DNA of 64,000 nucleotides from Liolophura sinensis. Taxonomy: Eukaryota; Mollusca; Polyplacophora; Chitonida; Chitonidae. The position numbers and the translations under genes were made by a program. The stretch spans positions 9,291,608-9,355,607 of the forward strand of contig NC_088299.1 in NCBI RefSeq assembly GCF_032854445.1, given 5' to 3'. Below are positions 13,126 through 25,100 of the stretch, piece after piece. How positions within the stretch are numbered: position 1 is the stretch's first letter; every line of letters starts with the position of its first letter. The notes beneath the pieces were generated by a model. It searched no databases. It was not told where the DNA came from and saw only the letters and a program-made list of their open reading frames with translations.

Positions 13126-15639
13126 CTGTAAGCATATAGCTATATTTTCTTAGTTATAAGAGCAATGCATGCATGTCACTATGAACAAGAGTATAAGAAT
13201 ATAGTTAAAAAAAAGGTTGTGATCAGTCTTTTGCCTCAACATAATTCTTATTAACGAATTAGAATTAGGGCCTGACAGATCTGTATACCTTATAAGGAGA
13301 TGAACTTCACAGGACACGCGCGAGATTTAAAGGCAAAGACCACTCTAGTAAATATCTAGCTTTTAGTATTGAGCGATAAGATAACCGTCCGCGGTTCTAT
13401 ATGTATGTGCATGTTGAATGATGAAAATGTAGCAGTCTAATGTGTGTTAAGTAGCAAAAACTTTATGTGACGTCACTGGTCCCACTGTGGTCAGAAAAGG
13501 TCACCACAGAATAAAATATTCAAATGCATTTCACTGGGTTAAACCAATTGTAAGAAAAAATAAAAACAAATCCAACTATTTTCCTGGACAGTTTTTAATT
13601 GCTTTTCATCAGCTACATACTTCATTTCAGTGTTTTCTTTGCGTTCGAGGAAGAAATGGAGGGCCATATGGATATACAACCGCGGACAGTTATCTTATCG
13701 TTCAATACTACCTTGTTTTACACATTCTTTTATACAGCGCATGCGCAGCTCTCTAACAATCGTGTTACATCACTGCCACCACTGGCATATTTTGTACAGA
13801 AATACTGAACAACGCCGAGGTCACTGGTGTCAGGGATGGGGCAGGAAGTGATGTCAGAAAACACAAACAATGCAATACTGAAACAATTTCATTCATGAAT
13901 GCTGATTATATAGTTCCGCATGAGTACACCAGTGATGTAGCTACGTCTAAAGAAGCCGGTGTGCGTGGCACCCGTGGCAGGCATGCCTAGTGGTGGCAGT
14001 GACACAAAGCGAAATGTCGTGAGCGCCACACTCGCTATAAGAAGTATGCTTTTCTTTCATTATTTAAAAGTCTCAGCCAGAAATTAGACAGACTGATAGA
14101 TAATATCTTTCAAATAAAGGTACACGCCATATTCCCTCGTCAGACTTTCATTTCCATCGTGTCTTAAATGGAAAAACAGTGTACCGCGATGCATTCTTGT
14201 CATCTAGGCTGTTCGTAAAAACACCGGACTGATCGTCAGGCTAAGAACTCGGAGCAACTTCCGAACTCATTTGTGTAGACTAGTAGAACTAGGGCGGTAA
14301 CAAGGGTCCAGTTACTGGACTACCGCACACTGGACACAGGCCCCATTACCACTTCCGTTTTGTAATGTAATTCTGTGTATTTTAGAGTGTAAAGTCTTTT
14401 TTTGCTGTCAGACTGCCGTTTTTGGTGTACAGGCGCATGCTTGGTATCAAAATGATGGAAACTGTCCACGCTTTGGGCAGGTATGAGATTTAATGATGAA
14501 AATTTGAAATTCTGGGCGAGAGGACACAAGGAGACAGGTGGTGATGAGGCTGCGAGTGACGTCCCCTTGGCGTTGCCAGGCACCCCTCCCAGCTGCCGGC
14601 ATAGAAAGGTCCAGATTTTGACGGTCGACCTATGTCAAGATTTTTACGGCTTCTTTCTCACAGGCTGGGCCAGGTATGCACCAAAGCTTATTGGCCACGG
14701 AATGTTTGGGACTGAGCTACAGCGCTAAACGTTAACATTGTCGCTTATGGAAAACTAATAGGGGTCCGTGGCCCATTGCTGAGTGCAGGTTTGTTCCCAG
14801 TCTCCTAACAGCGCATGCACCGCTCTCTAAGCACGCTTTACATCACTGCCACTTCTCTACAGAAGCTGGACTTTCGGGCCTGTGTCATACACGTGGGCTC
14901 GTTTTGGTTTGGCCTCACCACTGGCGTTCTTGCGTGGACCTATGCTCAGTATTCATCATGAAAATTGTGTCAGGTGCTCGTTGATGACGAACATACTCTA
15001 GACAAAGAGAATGCAAATGCACCAAGTATTAATAGAAACAAAAGCTGAGGCACAGATTTTGCACATTCTGACATCAGTTCTTGTCTTTTCACTGTGATCC
15101 CACCGGAATTTTTGTACAAAGGATTTCTGTCACAGAAGAAAAAAAAGAAATTTCATTTAATACATAAATTCTTTTCACCTTAATTTATTTCTGTGTAACT
15201 CATGCATATTACTATCCTTTGTGAAAGCTACATGTACAAAGGTCAACACACACTTTATTGCATTTTTTCCCCCAAAATTTACAGCACATTTCAAAACTCC
15301 ACTGTTGACGACGCCTGAGTATCTGTTTAGCATTGCATGTAGCATTTTAGTAAAGCGCCAAGTACATAGTTTATAAAATAAACTTTGGTTATCTGTTTTG
15401 TCCAAGTCTACATGTATAAAGCAAAAACTAAGTATGGTATCGGCACTGAAACAGGCTTGGTTGCAATAAGCACATGCAATCCGGCAAGGATATAGCTGCT
15501 TTGAAGCTCTGACTATAGCATCAGTAATCAAAAACAAATGATTGCTAATAAGAAAGAATATCACATAGACGATAGGTAATACGAATGAAATGAGACAATG
15601 ACGTGACATCATATATAAATGACACATGCCCATGTACAT
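13126..15639. other. Intergenic, nothing recognised
   Basis: No supported gene. Short similar stretches containing tacatcactgccac occur near 13770 and 14830, suggesting an old local duplication. Confidence 0.4.
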
Positions 15640-16830
15640 ATCTACCTGTACAATCACATTTACCTGTACCCCTGTGTGTATGCTTGGACAGTCACATTTA
15701 CCTATGCTGCTGTATGTATGCTTGGACAGTCGCATTTACCTGTGCTGCTGTATATATGCTTGGACAGTCGCATTTACCTGTGCTGCTGTATGTATGCTTG
15801 CTCAGTCACATTTACCTGTGCTGCTGTATGTATGCTGAGACAGTCACATATACCTGTACTGCTGTATTTATCCCTGGACTGTCACCTTTACCTGTACTGT
15901 TACAAGTATGCCTTAGGAGTCACACTTATCTGTACTGCTGCATGTATGCCTTAGGAGTCACATTTACCTGTACTGCTGTATGTATACTTGGGCAGTCACA
16001 TTTACCTGTACTGCTGTATGTATACTTGGGCAGCCACATTTACCTGTACTGCTGTATGTAAGGCTGGACTGTCACATTTACCTGTGCTGTTGTATGCATG
16101 CCTAGACTGTCACATTTACCTGTGCTGTTGTATGTATGCCTGGACTGTCACATTTACCTGTGCTGTTGTATGTATGCCTGGACTGTCACATTTACCCGTG
16201 CTGTTGTATGTATGCCTGAACTGTCACATTTACCTGTGCTGTTGTATGTATGCCTGGACTGTCACATTTACCTGTGCTGTTGTATGTATGCCTGGACTGT
16301 CACATTTACCTGTGCTGTTGTATGTATGCCTGGACTGTCACATTTACCTGTACTGCTGCACACAAGGCTGGACGGTCACATTTACCTGTACTGCTGTATG
16401 TATACTTGGGCAGTCACATTTACCTGTACTGCTGTATGTAAGGCTGGACTGTCACATTTACCTGTGCTGTTGTATGCATGCCTAGACTGTCACATTTACC
16501 TGTACTGTTGTATGTATGCCTGGACTGTCACATTTACCTGTGCTGTTGTATGTATGCCTGGACTGTCACATTTACCTGTGCTGTTGTATGTATGCCTGGA
16601 CTGTCACATTTACCTGTGCTGTTGTATGTATGCCTGGACTGTCACATTTACCTGTGCTGTTGTATGTATGCCTAGACTATCACATTTACCTGTACTGCTG
16701 CACACAAGGCTGGACTGTCACAATTACCTGTGCTGTTGTATGTATGCCTAGACTGTCACATTTACCTGTACTGCTGCATGTAAGGCTGGACGGTCACATT
16801 TACCTGTACTGCTGCATTTATCCCTGGACA
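15640..16830. repeat. 38-bp minisatellite, about 31 copies
   Basis: Unit near catttacctgtgctgttgta plus tgtatgcctggactgtca. 38 is not a multiple of three, so each frame rotates through all three translations, and all stay open, giving Cys-rich artefact ORFs. A subset of units carries tgcacacaaggctgg or ttaggagt variants, indicating higher-order duplication. Confidence 0.97.
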
Positions 16831-18624
16831 GTTTAACTGCAAAATATACCTGGCACAGGTTCCCTTACATGTAATATCAAATGAGCCTGTGCTGTACATG
16901 ATTGTACGTACAATGACTATGAATAGCAGAAATACTACATAGTAAATGTACATAAAGACAAAACCATTCTTTTTAATTTGATCATTTTAAATGTAGATTT
17001 AAAATGAACAATTCCTTATGAAACATATCATAATGCATTAAATCATCATCCACTTGTTAGATAGTTTAGTACAATCAAATTGAAAATATTTTATAATATT
17101 AAAGTAAAAAAAATTGCATTACAAAGTTCATTTGCTACTGTATTAATACACTAAATACAGGTAAAGTAAAAACGTAAGAACTAGACATGCATTCTGATAA
17201 GTCTAAACCCAGTAAAATATTAAAGTATAAATGAAAAACTGCAAATTTACGTCCACAAAGTAGAAACCCATATATCTTCAATAAAACAACATTATCAGAC
17301 AGGGCAAAAACATTTTTAACGTCCGTATCACTCTGCTATAGCAGATATTTGGTAGCAGCAAAAAATATATACTACAAAGCATACCAGATACACCAAAGAC
17401 CTCTAAGAGGAGATTACAATTAAAGCTGATCTATTTATAAAAGAATCCATTACACCACAACCCCCACCCCCCACGCTCTTTTTGATAACAAAATTATGCA
17501 TTCTCTGGAATATATAAACAGGCTGCAGACTGAAACACCACTTGAAACTTATAAAGCTTATGATCAATATATAATCAATTGAAGAAGGCAAATACATTTT
17601 AAAAAAAAATTAAGAGTGCATAAAACAACATAAACAGAAGATAAAACAAAAAAATCAAACTATGTTCTACTCAGAGCTGCAATACAAAGGAAACTGTTTG
17701 CTATCTTATTTTTTAATATCATTACATGCCCTTAAAACCCCCTACATATCTTTAAACAAACACTTTTCAAACTGAATATGTCTTTAGCATATTTTGAAAA
17801 GAGAGAGAGAGGAAGGTAAAAAAATCATGAATTATATCAATCAATATAAAACTATATTTTAGTTTGAGTTTATGTATAGCAAAAACCATCACATACATAA
17901 AAGTCCTGCGGAATGCAGTGAAAAGCATTACATTACTGCTTTCAAGTTAATGGCAGTGTTTAGAACCAATCGTTAACACTCAAATACACTCATTTTTAAC
18001 TCTGTTTTATGTGACAACTGCAAATTGCTACATTTGACCTCAAATCGTCAAATTTGACCTCAAATCATCACATTTGATTAATTTGCTTTCCCATCTTTTT
18101 CCCACACAAAAGGACAAAATGAAATTTATGTACCTTAATAATTTTTTTAGGAGATTACTTTGCATTGTCTGATTAGGATAGTCTATTTAACAATAGTTGT
18201 CAGTTTATCATATCTAAACAGAATGTGCCCTGGAAATATCTAACTATACATGTGAAATTGAGAAGGAATTATAGATATCTGGTACAAAGGCAATTTTATG
18301 TCAGGAGAGAATGGTAGCATGTCCTACCCCCACAGACTGGCAAAAAGAATTTTGCATGAAATTTTCTTCAATGTTGTGATGCAATATTACAAAATAGACA
18401 TTTTACAGTTTTTGTTAAAAAAAAAAGACACAAAGATACCAAAAAGCAAAGGTAAATATATAATTCAGTCATTGTTTTCAGTATAAAATGAATGATTTAT
18501 AAAAAGATCTTTAAAGTAATATGAGCCTTTAATTTTGATTAGTGTGAGATTATAGACGGTTCTCCTGTACAACTTGTGAATTCATTGTGTAGTTCATAGT
18601 GCTTTGAATGTTAACATGTGGATG
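16831..18624 (-). other. 3' flank, probably containing the ATPase 3' UTR
   Basis: AT-rich, no coding signal on either strand. The 3' UTR should begin at 18624 and run downward, but I could not choose a polyadenylation site with confidence. A short 20-bp triplicate (consensus near cacatttgacctcaaatcat) lies at 18022-18085. Confidence 0.5.
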
Positions 18625-19170
18625 TCATAAGTTGGTGGTGCAGCTTTCTGGGCTGATGAGCAAGGCAGCCATCTTGGATGAGTCAGCAGTATTAAGTTCC
18701 ACAGCTGGAACATTTGGTTGATCTTGACCATTGTTTATAGGGCTGTTATCTCCGGAAGGACATACAACAGGTTTATCTTCACCTGAATCTACAACCACAA
18801 CGTCGCTGCTATCCACAGACTCGATCCCATCAGAAATCTTTATCCCATCCCCATCTGCACCCCTCTTAGCAGTTCGAGCGACAATCGGTGAACCTTTCTC
18901 GCTGGTGGTTCTGACGGATGAGGAATCAAAACCATCCAGAGAATCCTCATCATACCGCCCTCCTAGCTTTCCTGCAGTCATTTCGTAATTGGAGTCTTTG
19001 CCATCCAGGGCGTCCACCAGATTTGTTGAAGAAGCGCTTACCGGTGGCCAGTTGTTAGATTCTGTGATCTCTTGCTCGATAGCGCTGTACTGGTACTTGG
19101 AGGACGGAATCCAACGCTCCAGGATCTTCTGACAGCGCTTCCGCAGAAAATAGCTGTCAATGAGGAAGGA
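18625..19170 (-). CDS. ATP13A3: ATPase terminal exon 29, acidic C-terminal tail and stop (residues 1053-1233)
   Basis: Begins [20 protein letters not shown], then [10 protein letters not shown] and NNWPPVS, matching the C-terminal cytosolic start of P5B ATPases. About 140 further residues are rich in Asp, Ser, Gly and Asn, without predicted membrane segments, ending in a TGA at 18625-18627. Vertebrate relatives usually stop sooner after the WPP motif. Acceptor tttctttcag. Confidence 0.93.
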   Translation of the reverse strand, partial: SFLIDSYFLRKRCQKILERWIPSSKYQYSAIEQEITESNNWPPVSASSTNLVDALDGKDSNYEMTAGKLGGRYDEDSLDGFDSSSVRTTSEKGSPIVARTAKRGADGDGIKISDGIESVDSSDVVVVDSGEDKPVVCPSGDNSPINNGQDQPNVPAVELNTADSSKMAALLISPESCTTNL

Positions 19171-22100
19171 CTGAAAGAAAGACAACAGCATACATCTGAC
19201 ATGATGAGCATGAAAGTGACAAGAACAGTTAAGGTACATGTTTCTTGTTTATTGGCTTGCCTCTTTGCTTAAGGGTTTACATTGGTTGCTCCATTATTTT
19301 CAGCACTGATCACTCAATCACAGTATATTGACATTCGGTTAATAAATACGTGTGTGTGGCCTATCTATTTAAGGAGAACACAGCTGCAGGTCAGTACACG
19401 TTTTATTTATTTATTTTATTTATTTATTCAATCATTGTTTTACCCTGTACTCAAAAATTTATTTCACTTATATGACGGTGGCCAGCATTCTGGTGGGAGG
19501 AAACCTAGCAGGGCCCGGCGGAAACCCACGACCATCACCAGGTTGCTGGCAGACCTTCCCACTTAGGACCGCAGAGGAAGCCAGTATGAGCTGGACTTGA
19601 ATTGTGCTGCGATAGCACGCTTACCACTGGGCCCTTACCAAGACTGAAGATTGTCAAGCTGGTGACGATTACTTCTGACCTTGCATGGCAGGACAATTTG
19701 CCAGGGGTGAGGGGGGTGATGGAATGGAGGGGAATGAATAAAGACTTTATTCCGGGGTGTGAATGTATATTTTTGTGGTAGTCTATTACAGGCCTTTTAA
19801 GTTCAGATTTAGGTAACCTATGGGAGCAGATGGCAACTGATTTTGCCCACTATCTAGGCGACCATTTTCAACCATTCTCCATCCATTCACATAAGTTCAC
19901 ATTTAAGTAACCTATGAGGGCAGATGGCAACTGATTTTGCCTACTATCTAGACGACCATTTTCAACCATTCTCCATCCATTCACATAAGTTCAGATTTGG
20001 GTCACCTATGAGAGCAGATGGCAACTGATTTTGCCTACTATCTAGGTGACCATTTTCAACCATTCTCCATCCATTCACGTAAGTTCAGATTTGGGTCACC
20101 TATGAGAGCAGATGGCAACTGATTTTGCCTACTATCTAGGTGACCATTTTCAACCATTCTCCATCCATTCACACAAGTTCAGATTTAGGTAACCTATGGG
20201 AGCAGATGGCAACTGATTTTGGCCACTATCTAGGCGACCATTTTCATCCATTCTCCATCCATTCACATAAGTTCAGATTTGGGTCACCTATGGGAGCAGA
20301 TGGCAACTGATTTTGCCTACTATCTAGGCGACCATTTTCATCCATTCTCCATCCATTCACATACGTTCAGATTTAGGTCACCTATGGGAGCAGATGGCAA
20401 CTGATTTTGCCTACTATCTGGGTGACCATTTTCAACCATTCTCCATCCATTCACACAAGTTCAGATTTAGGTAACCTATGGGAGCAGATGGCAACTGATT
20501 TTGCCCACTATCTAGGCGACCATTTTCAACCATTCTCCATCCATTCACACAAGTTCAGATTTAGGTCACCTATGGGAGCAGATGGCAACTGATTTTGCCT
20601 ACTATCTAGGTGACCATTTTCAACCATTCTCCATCCATTCACACAAGTTCAGATTTAGGTAACCTATGGGAGCAGATGGCAACTGATTTTGCCCACTATC
20701 TAGGCGACCATTTTCATCCATTCTCCATCCATTCACATAAGTTCAGATTTAGGTCACCTATGGGAGCAGATGGCAACTGATTTTGCCTACTATCTAGGTG
20801 ACCATTTTCAACCATTCTCCATCCATTCACACAAGTTCAGATTTGGGTCACCTATGAGAGCAGATGGCAACTGATTTTGCCTACTATCTAGGTGACCATT
20901 TTCATCCATTCTCCATCCATTCACACAAGTTCAGATTTAGGTCACCTATGGGAGCAGATGGCAACTGATTTTGCCTACTATCTAGGTGACCATTTTCATC
21001 CATTCTCCATCCATTCACACAAGTTCAGATTTAGGTCACCTATGGGAGCAGATGGCAACTGATTTTGCCTACTATCTAGGTGACCATTTTCAACCATTCT
21101 CCATCCATTCACACAAGTTCAGATTTAGGTCACCTATGGGAGCAGATGGCAACTGATTTTGCCTACTATCTAGGTGACCATTTTCAACCATTCTCCATCC
21201 ATTCACATAAGTTCAGATTTAGGTAACCTATGGGAGCAGATGGCAACTGATTTTGCCTACTATCTAGGTGACCATTTTCAACCATTCTCCATCCATTCAC
21301 ACAAGTTCAGATTTAGGTAACCTATGGGAGCAGATGGCAACTGATTTTGCCTACTATCTAGGCGACCATTTTCATCCATTCTCCATCCATTCACATAAGT
21401 TCAGATTTAGGTCACCTATGGGAGCAGATGGCAACTGATTTTGCCTACTATCTAGGTGACCATTTTCAACCATTCTCCATCCATTCACATCTCTCTTATT
21501 AACAACTTGACATTCAAAAGAACATAATTTCCATTCTTCCTTATGTGAGTGGTCTTTGGCTTTTTAGGTGTTCATTTTTACATTTAATTAAATTTTATCA
21601 TCTGCACACCTAGGGGGGAAATCAAGAAAAAAGTTGGCACATTATAAGTAGATATTCAGTACTGTCAATTTTCATTACTGTACCACTGAGGATATCAGCA
21701 AAGATGAAAATTTCTAATCTCACCGAATTGCTAATTTAATAGTTTTAAATTCAAAATATGAATGACACTTACCTCAACAATCAAACAGAGAAAGAAGTTG
21801 GCGAGGCTAATGCCAAGTATAACTAAACGGAAGATCAGGGATGGTGGTGGTTTCAGCTGTTGGGGGTAAAAACAAACCAGAGTTTGAATACATTTCCAGG
21901 CTTTTTCAGGCCCAAAATTCCTGCATACTTGGAATAACCATTCAATTTGACATTTATACAAAATTCACGTAATCTAGAATGATCTTCATTGATTTATTTA
22001 TTGATTTGATTGGCGTTTTACACCGTACTCAAGAAAATTTCACTTGTACGATGGCAGCCAGCACTATGGTGGGAGGAAACTGGGCAGGGTATGTGTATAT

Positions 22101-25100
22101 GTACATACAGTCTGAGCTATGATAGTTGGTTCGTAGTCAGAATGTTGATTAGTCCACAGCATCACAGCTTCACAGAGGGTTGTTTTCTTATGTACCGTAT
22201 GGCCACACCAATTACATTTTTTGTTTAATTATGGGTAGAATTAGTCTTTTTTCAACATTGGAGGAGAGTATACAAATAAAACTGAAAAATCATCTAATTT
22301 GTGGGAAATGTGGACTGTCCAAGTTTCTGTTAAGTAATCAAGCCTTGGGAATTAGGAAAACAATGAAAAAACATAAGGATCCAGCAAAGTAAAAAGATGG
22401 ATTGTTAATTTTATTTTTATTCATGGGACAGGCTCTAGGAAAGCCCCACCCTACAGGTTGGTCCACTCACCTCCAACAGGTCTGACAAGAATTCAGGTGG
22501 GTACATGACACACAGAATGGAGATTGCCACACACAATACAATGTTCACCATGAACAAATCTGAAATACAAACACATCAATTTAATTGTTTATTTATTTAA
22601 ATAACATTCACAGGTGAACTGTAGCATTTCAGTTTTTTAAAAACAGTCGTCAACACTTGCAGGCTTCTCCTAAATTTTAGGTTGGATGATAATCAGTTTA
22701 TGGGACAATAAAGGACAAAATTTACCACCACTCGAAATACGCCGGTGATGCCAGTAGCATTGTCACAGACGCACTTGGTGGATTGTCCTGTCCCTCGAGT
22801 CAGTAAGTCATGTCATGTGACATAGTATGTCGTGAAGCAGTCAATCATGTGACACAAACAAAATGTGACAGGTCATCACAATTCCTTGTTGTTTGGTTGG
22901 TCAGCTCGGTTATATTGATCGCCGTAATTCGCTGGAGCGGACTAATCTAATTATGGAAGAATTCTGTATGAATTAGAGTTACATGCATGAGTTTTGTTTA
23001 AAGAGGAAGTTTGTTCATGTTGTACTCCATATGTGGTACTACAAATAAATATGTATCCATGTCAAAAATCAAGCAGGGGAGTACCGTGTGAGGGTGTAAC
23101 GTGGAAATGCTCAGGCCTGTGTCCACGGTATACTTACATTTTTCTTGTAGGGCATCACATTACCTTCCAAACAAACCCCAAACAACTTTTCCAACATCCA
23201 CAGGACTCTTAGGCAAAATGGGTACTTTAGTTATGGATACAACTTTACTGTCATTCTTCAACCTTTTTGCATGTTTGCAAAGTGTTAATTTAAGCATATT
23301 CTGAAGGATTTTTCCTGTGTTGACTTGCAAAATTACACTTTTTTATGAAGCCCTGATATTGGCAAATCAATCCATGTAGTTTTGTCTCTAAAATCAAATT
23401 ATAAATGTGCATAAATGAAAAGTTTATAACTGAAAGTTGCTCTTTCATATGCTAAAAGGTTGAGAAATTAGGCCAGGTCAATTACAAAATTCTTTCATTT
23501 TTTTTTTTGAAGAAATATTATGTACATTCACAACTCAAGTAAGCATGTATACAATGTCAAAAGTGCAGCAACCAGTATACACACAAGTAAACATGCCATT
23601 CTTGCTCATGACAGAAAACAAGGGAGACAACTCACAGTTGGTGAACAAATTTTTCCTGTAGGGGGCACCTTTAGAGAAGATGATGGCAAGGGTGATGTAC
23701 TGGAACGACGACACCAGATAAACAGCTGTGTTTTCATAGCTCTTGTATTCCTCTTCCTCGTTTGGTTCAAATGGAGTGAACCTGTAAAAACAATAAACAT
23801 ACAATATATATCTGATTGGTGTTTTACGCCGTACTCATGAATATTTCGCTTGTATGATGGTGTCCACCATTATGGTGTGAAAAACTGGGCTCGGGGAAAC
23901 TCACAACTATGAAGCCTGGACGAACTCTTAGCAGTTGCACTGGAGAGCACTGGTTCATTTAGTGTACAACCAAAACAACAATAGATACAGCATTGGTTTA
24001 TGCAGTATAATTTATACAGCACAGACACGTAGAGTAATGATAGAAACAGCACTGGTTTGTATAGTACCAGTTTATACAGCACTGGCAGTAATGATAGGTA
24101 CAGCAAGGCATAAACAGCAAACAGCTATGATAGATACAGCACTGGTATGTATAGTACCAGTTTATACAGTCTTAGCTGTAATGATAGATACAGCACTGGT
24201 ATGTATAGTATTGGTTTATACAGCGTTAGCTGTAATGATAGATACAGCACTGGTATGTCTAGTACCAGTTTATACAGTGTTAGCTATAATGATCGATACA
24301 GCACTTGTTTGTATAGTACCAGTTTATACAGAATTAGCTGTAATGATAGGTACAGCACAGGCACAAACAGCAAACAGCTATGATAGATACACCACTGTTT
24401 TATATAGCACCAGTTTATACAGAACTGGTGGCATTGATAGATACAGCACAGGCATTTTAATCATTTATAAAGCAAAGACAAATACAGTGCTGATAGATGC
24501 AGAGCTTACATGCCATCTGATATGCAGGAAAATAATGCAAGTGGCAAGGTACTCTGGTGTCACATCACTTTTTTCAAGAACATTATTTCAGTAATCTTTT
24601 ACTAAGTGGGTAATAAGAGCTATTCCAAGATTAAAGGCTGTGTTTAGAGACAGAAAAATCCTCTTGTGACATGTGAGTGGCCATAAATCATAAAGTCCAG
24701 CTTATACATAATTCTTCTAGTTTTTGGGACACCTTGCCTGCTTTTTCTAACCAATATACAAGTAACTGTAGCAAGAATATTTAGTATCTTTTTTCACATG
24801 GTTAGTACATTTAATGATCAACACATTCATATCTTTACTTTCCGCAAAAAAACTGAGAGAAAAACATAATTCTTTGCTTTCAGCATTACTTATATCTGTC
24901 CTAAAAATTAGAATAAATGGGGTAATTCTAAGAATTAATTGCACTGTAATAACTCTCAAATAAATTTACAAAAATAAATGAAAGTATTTTCATGAAAAGT
25001 TTCCATATGATGTGCCTTTCTTCACTTTTTAGCTTTCTTTCCCTTTCCAGTATGCATTCCAATCAACAAAATACTGAAATAAGCATCTGTCACTCACCAG

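Noticed and set aside
15175-15735. 186-residue minus-strand ORF
   Set aside because: Starts inside the 38-bp array, composition random, no domain recognised; likely chance.
15603-16836. Several Cys-rich ORFs up to 217 residues
   Set aside because: Frame-rotating translations of the 38-bp tandem repeat; all three frames are equally open.
18731-18988. 85-residue plus-strand ORF
   Set aside because: Antisense shadow of the Ser/Asp-rich tail of the terminal ATPase exon.
19798-21489. CRISPR-like array
   Set aside because: Contiguous 94-bp units without unique spacers in a eukaryotic intron; it is an ordinary tandem array.
23935-24594. 219-residue plus-strand ORF
   Set aside because: Translation of the 54-bp (18-codon) minisatellite on the strand opposite the ATPase, within an intron.
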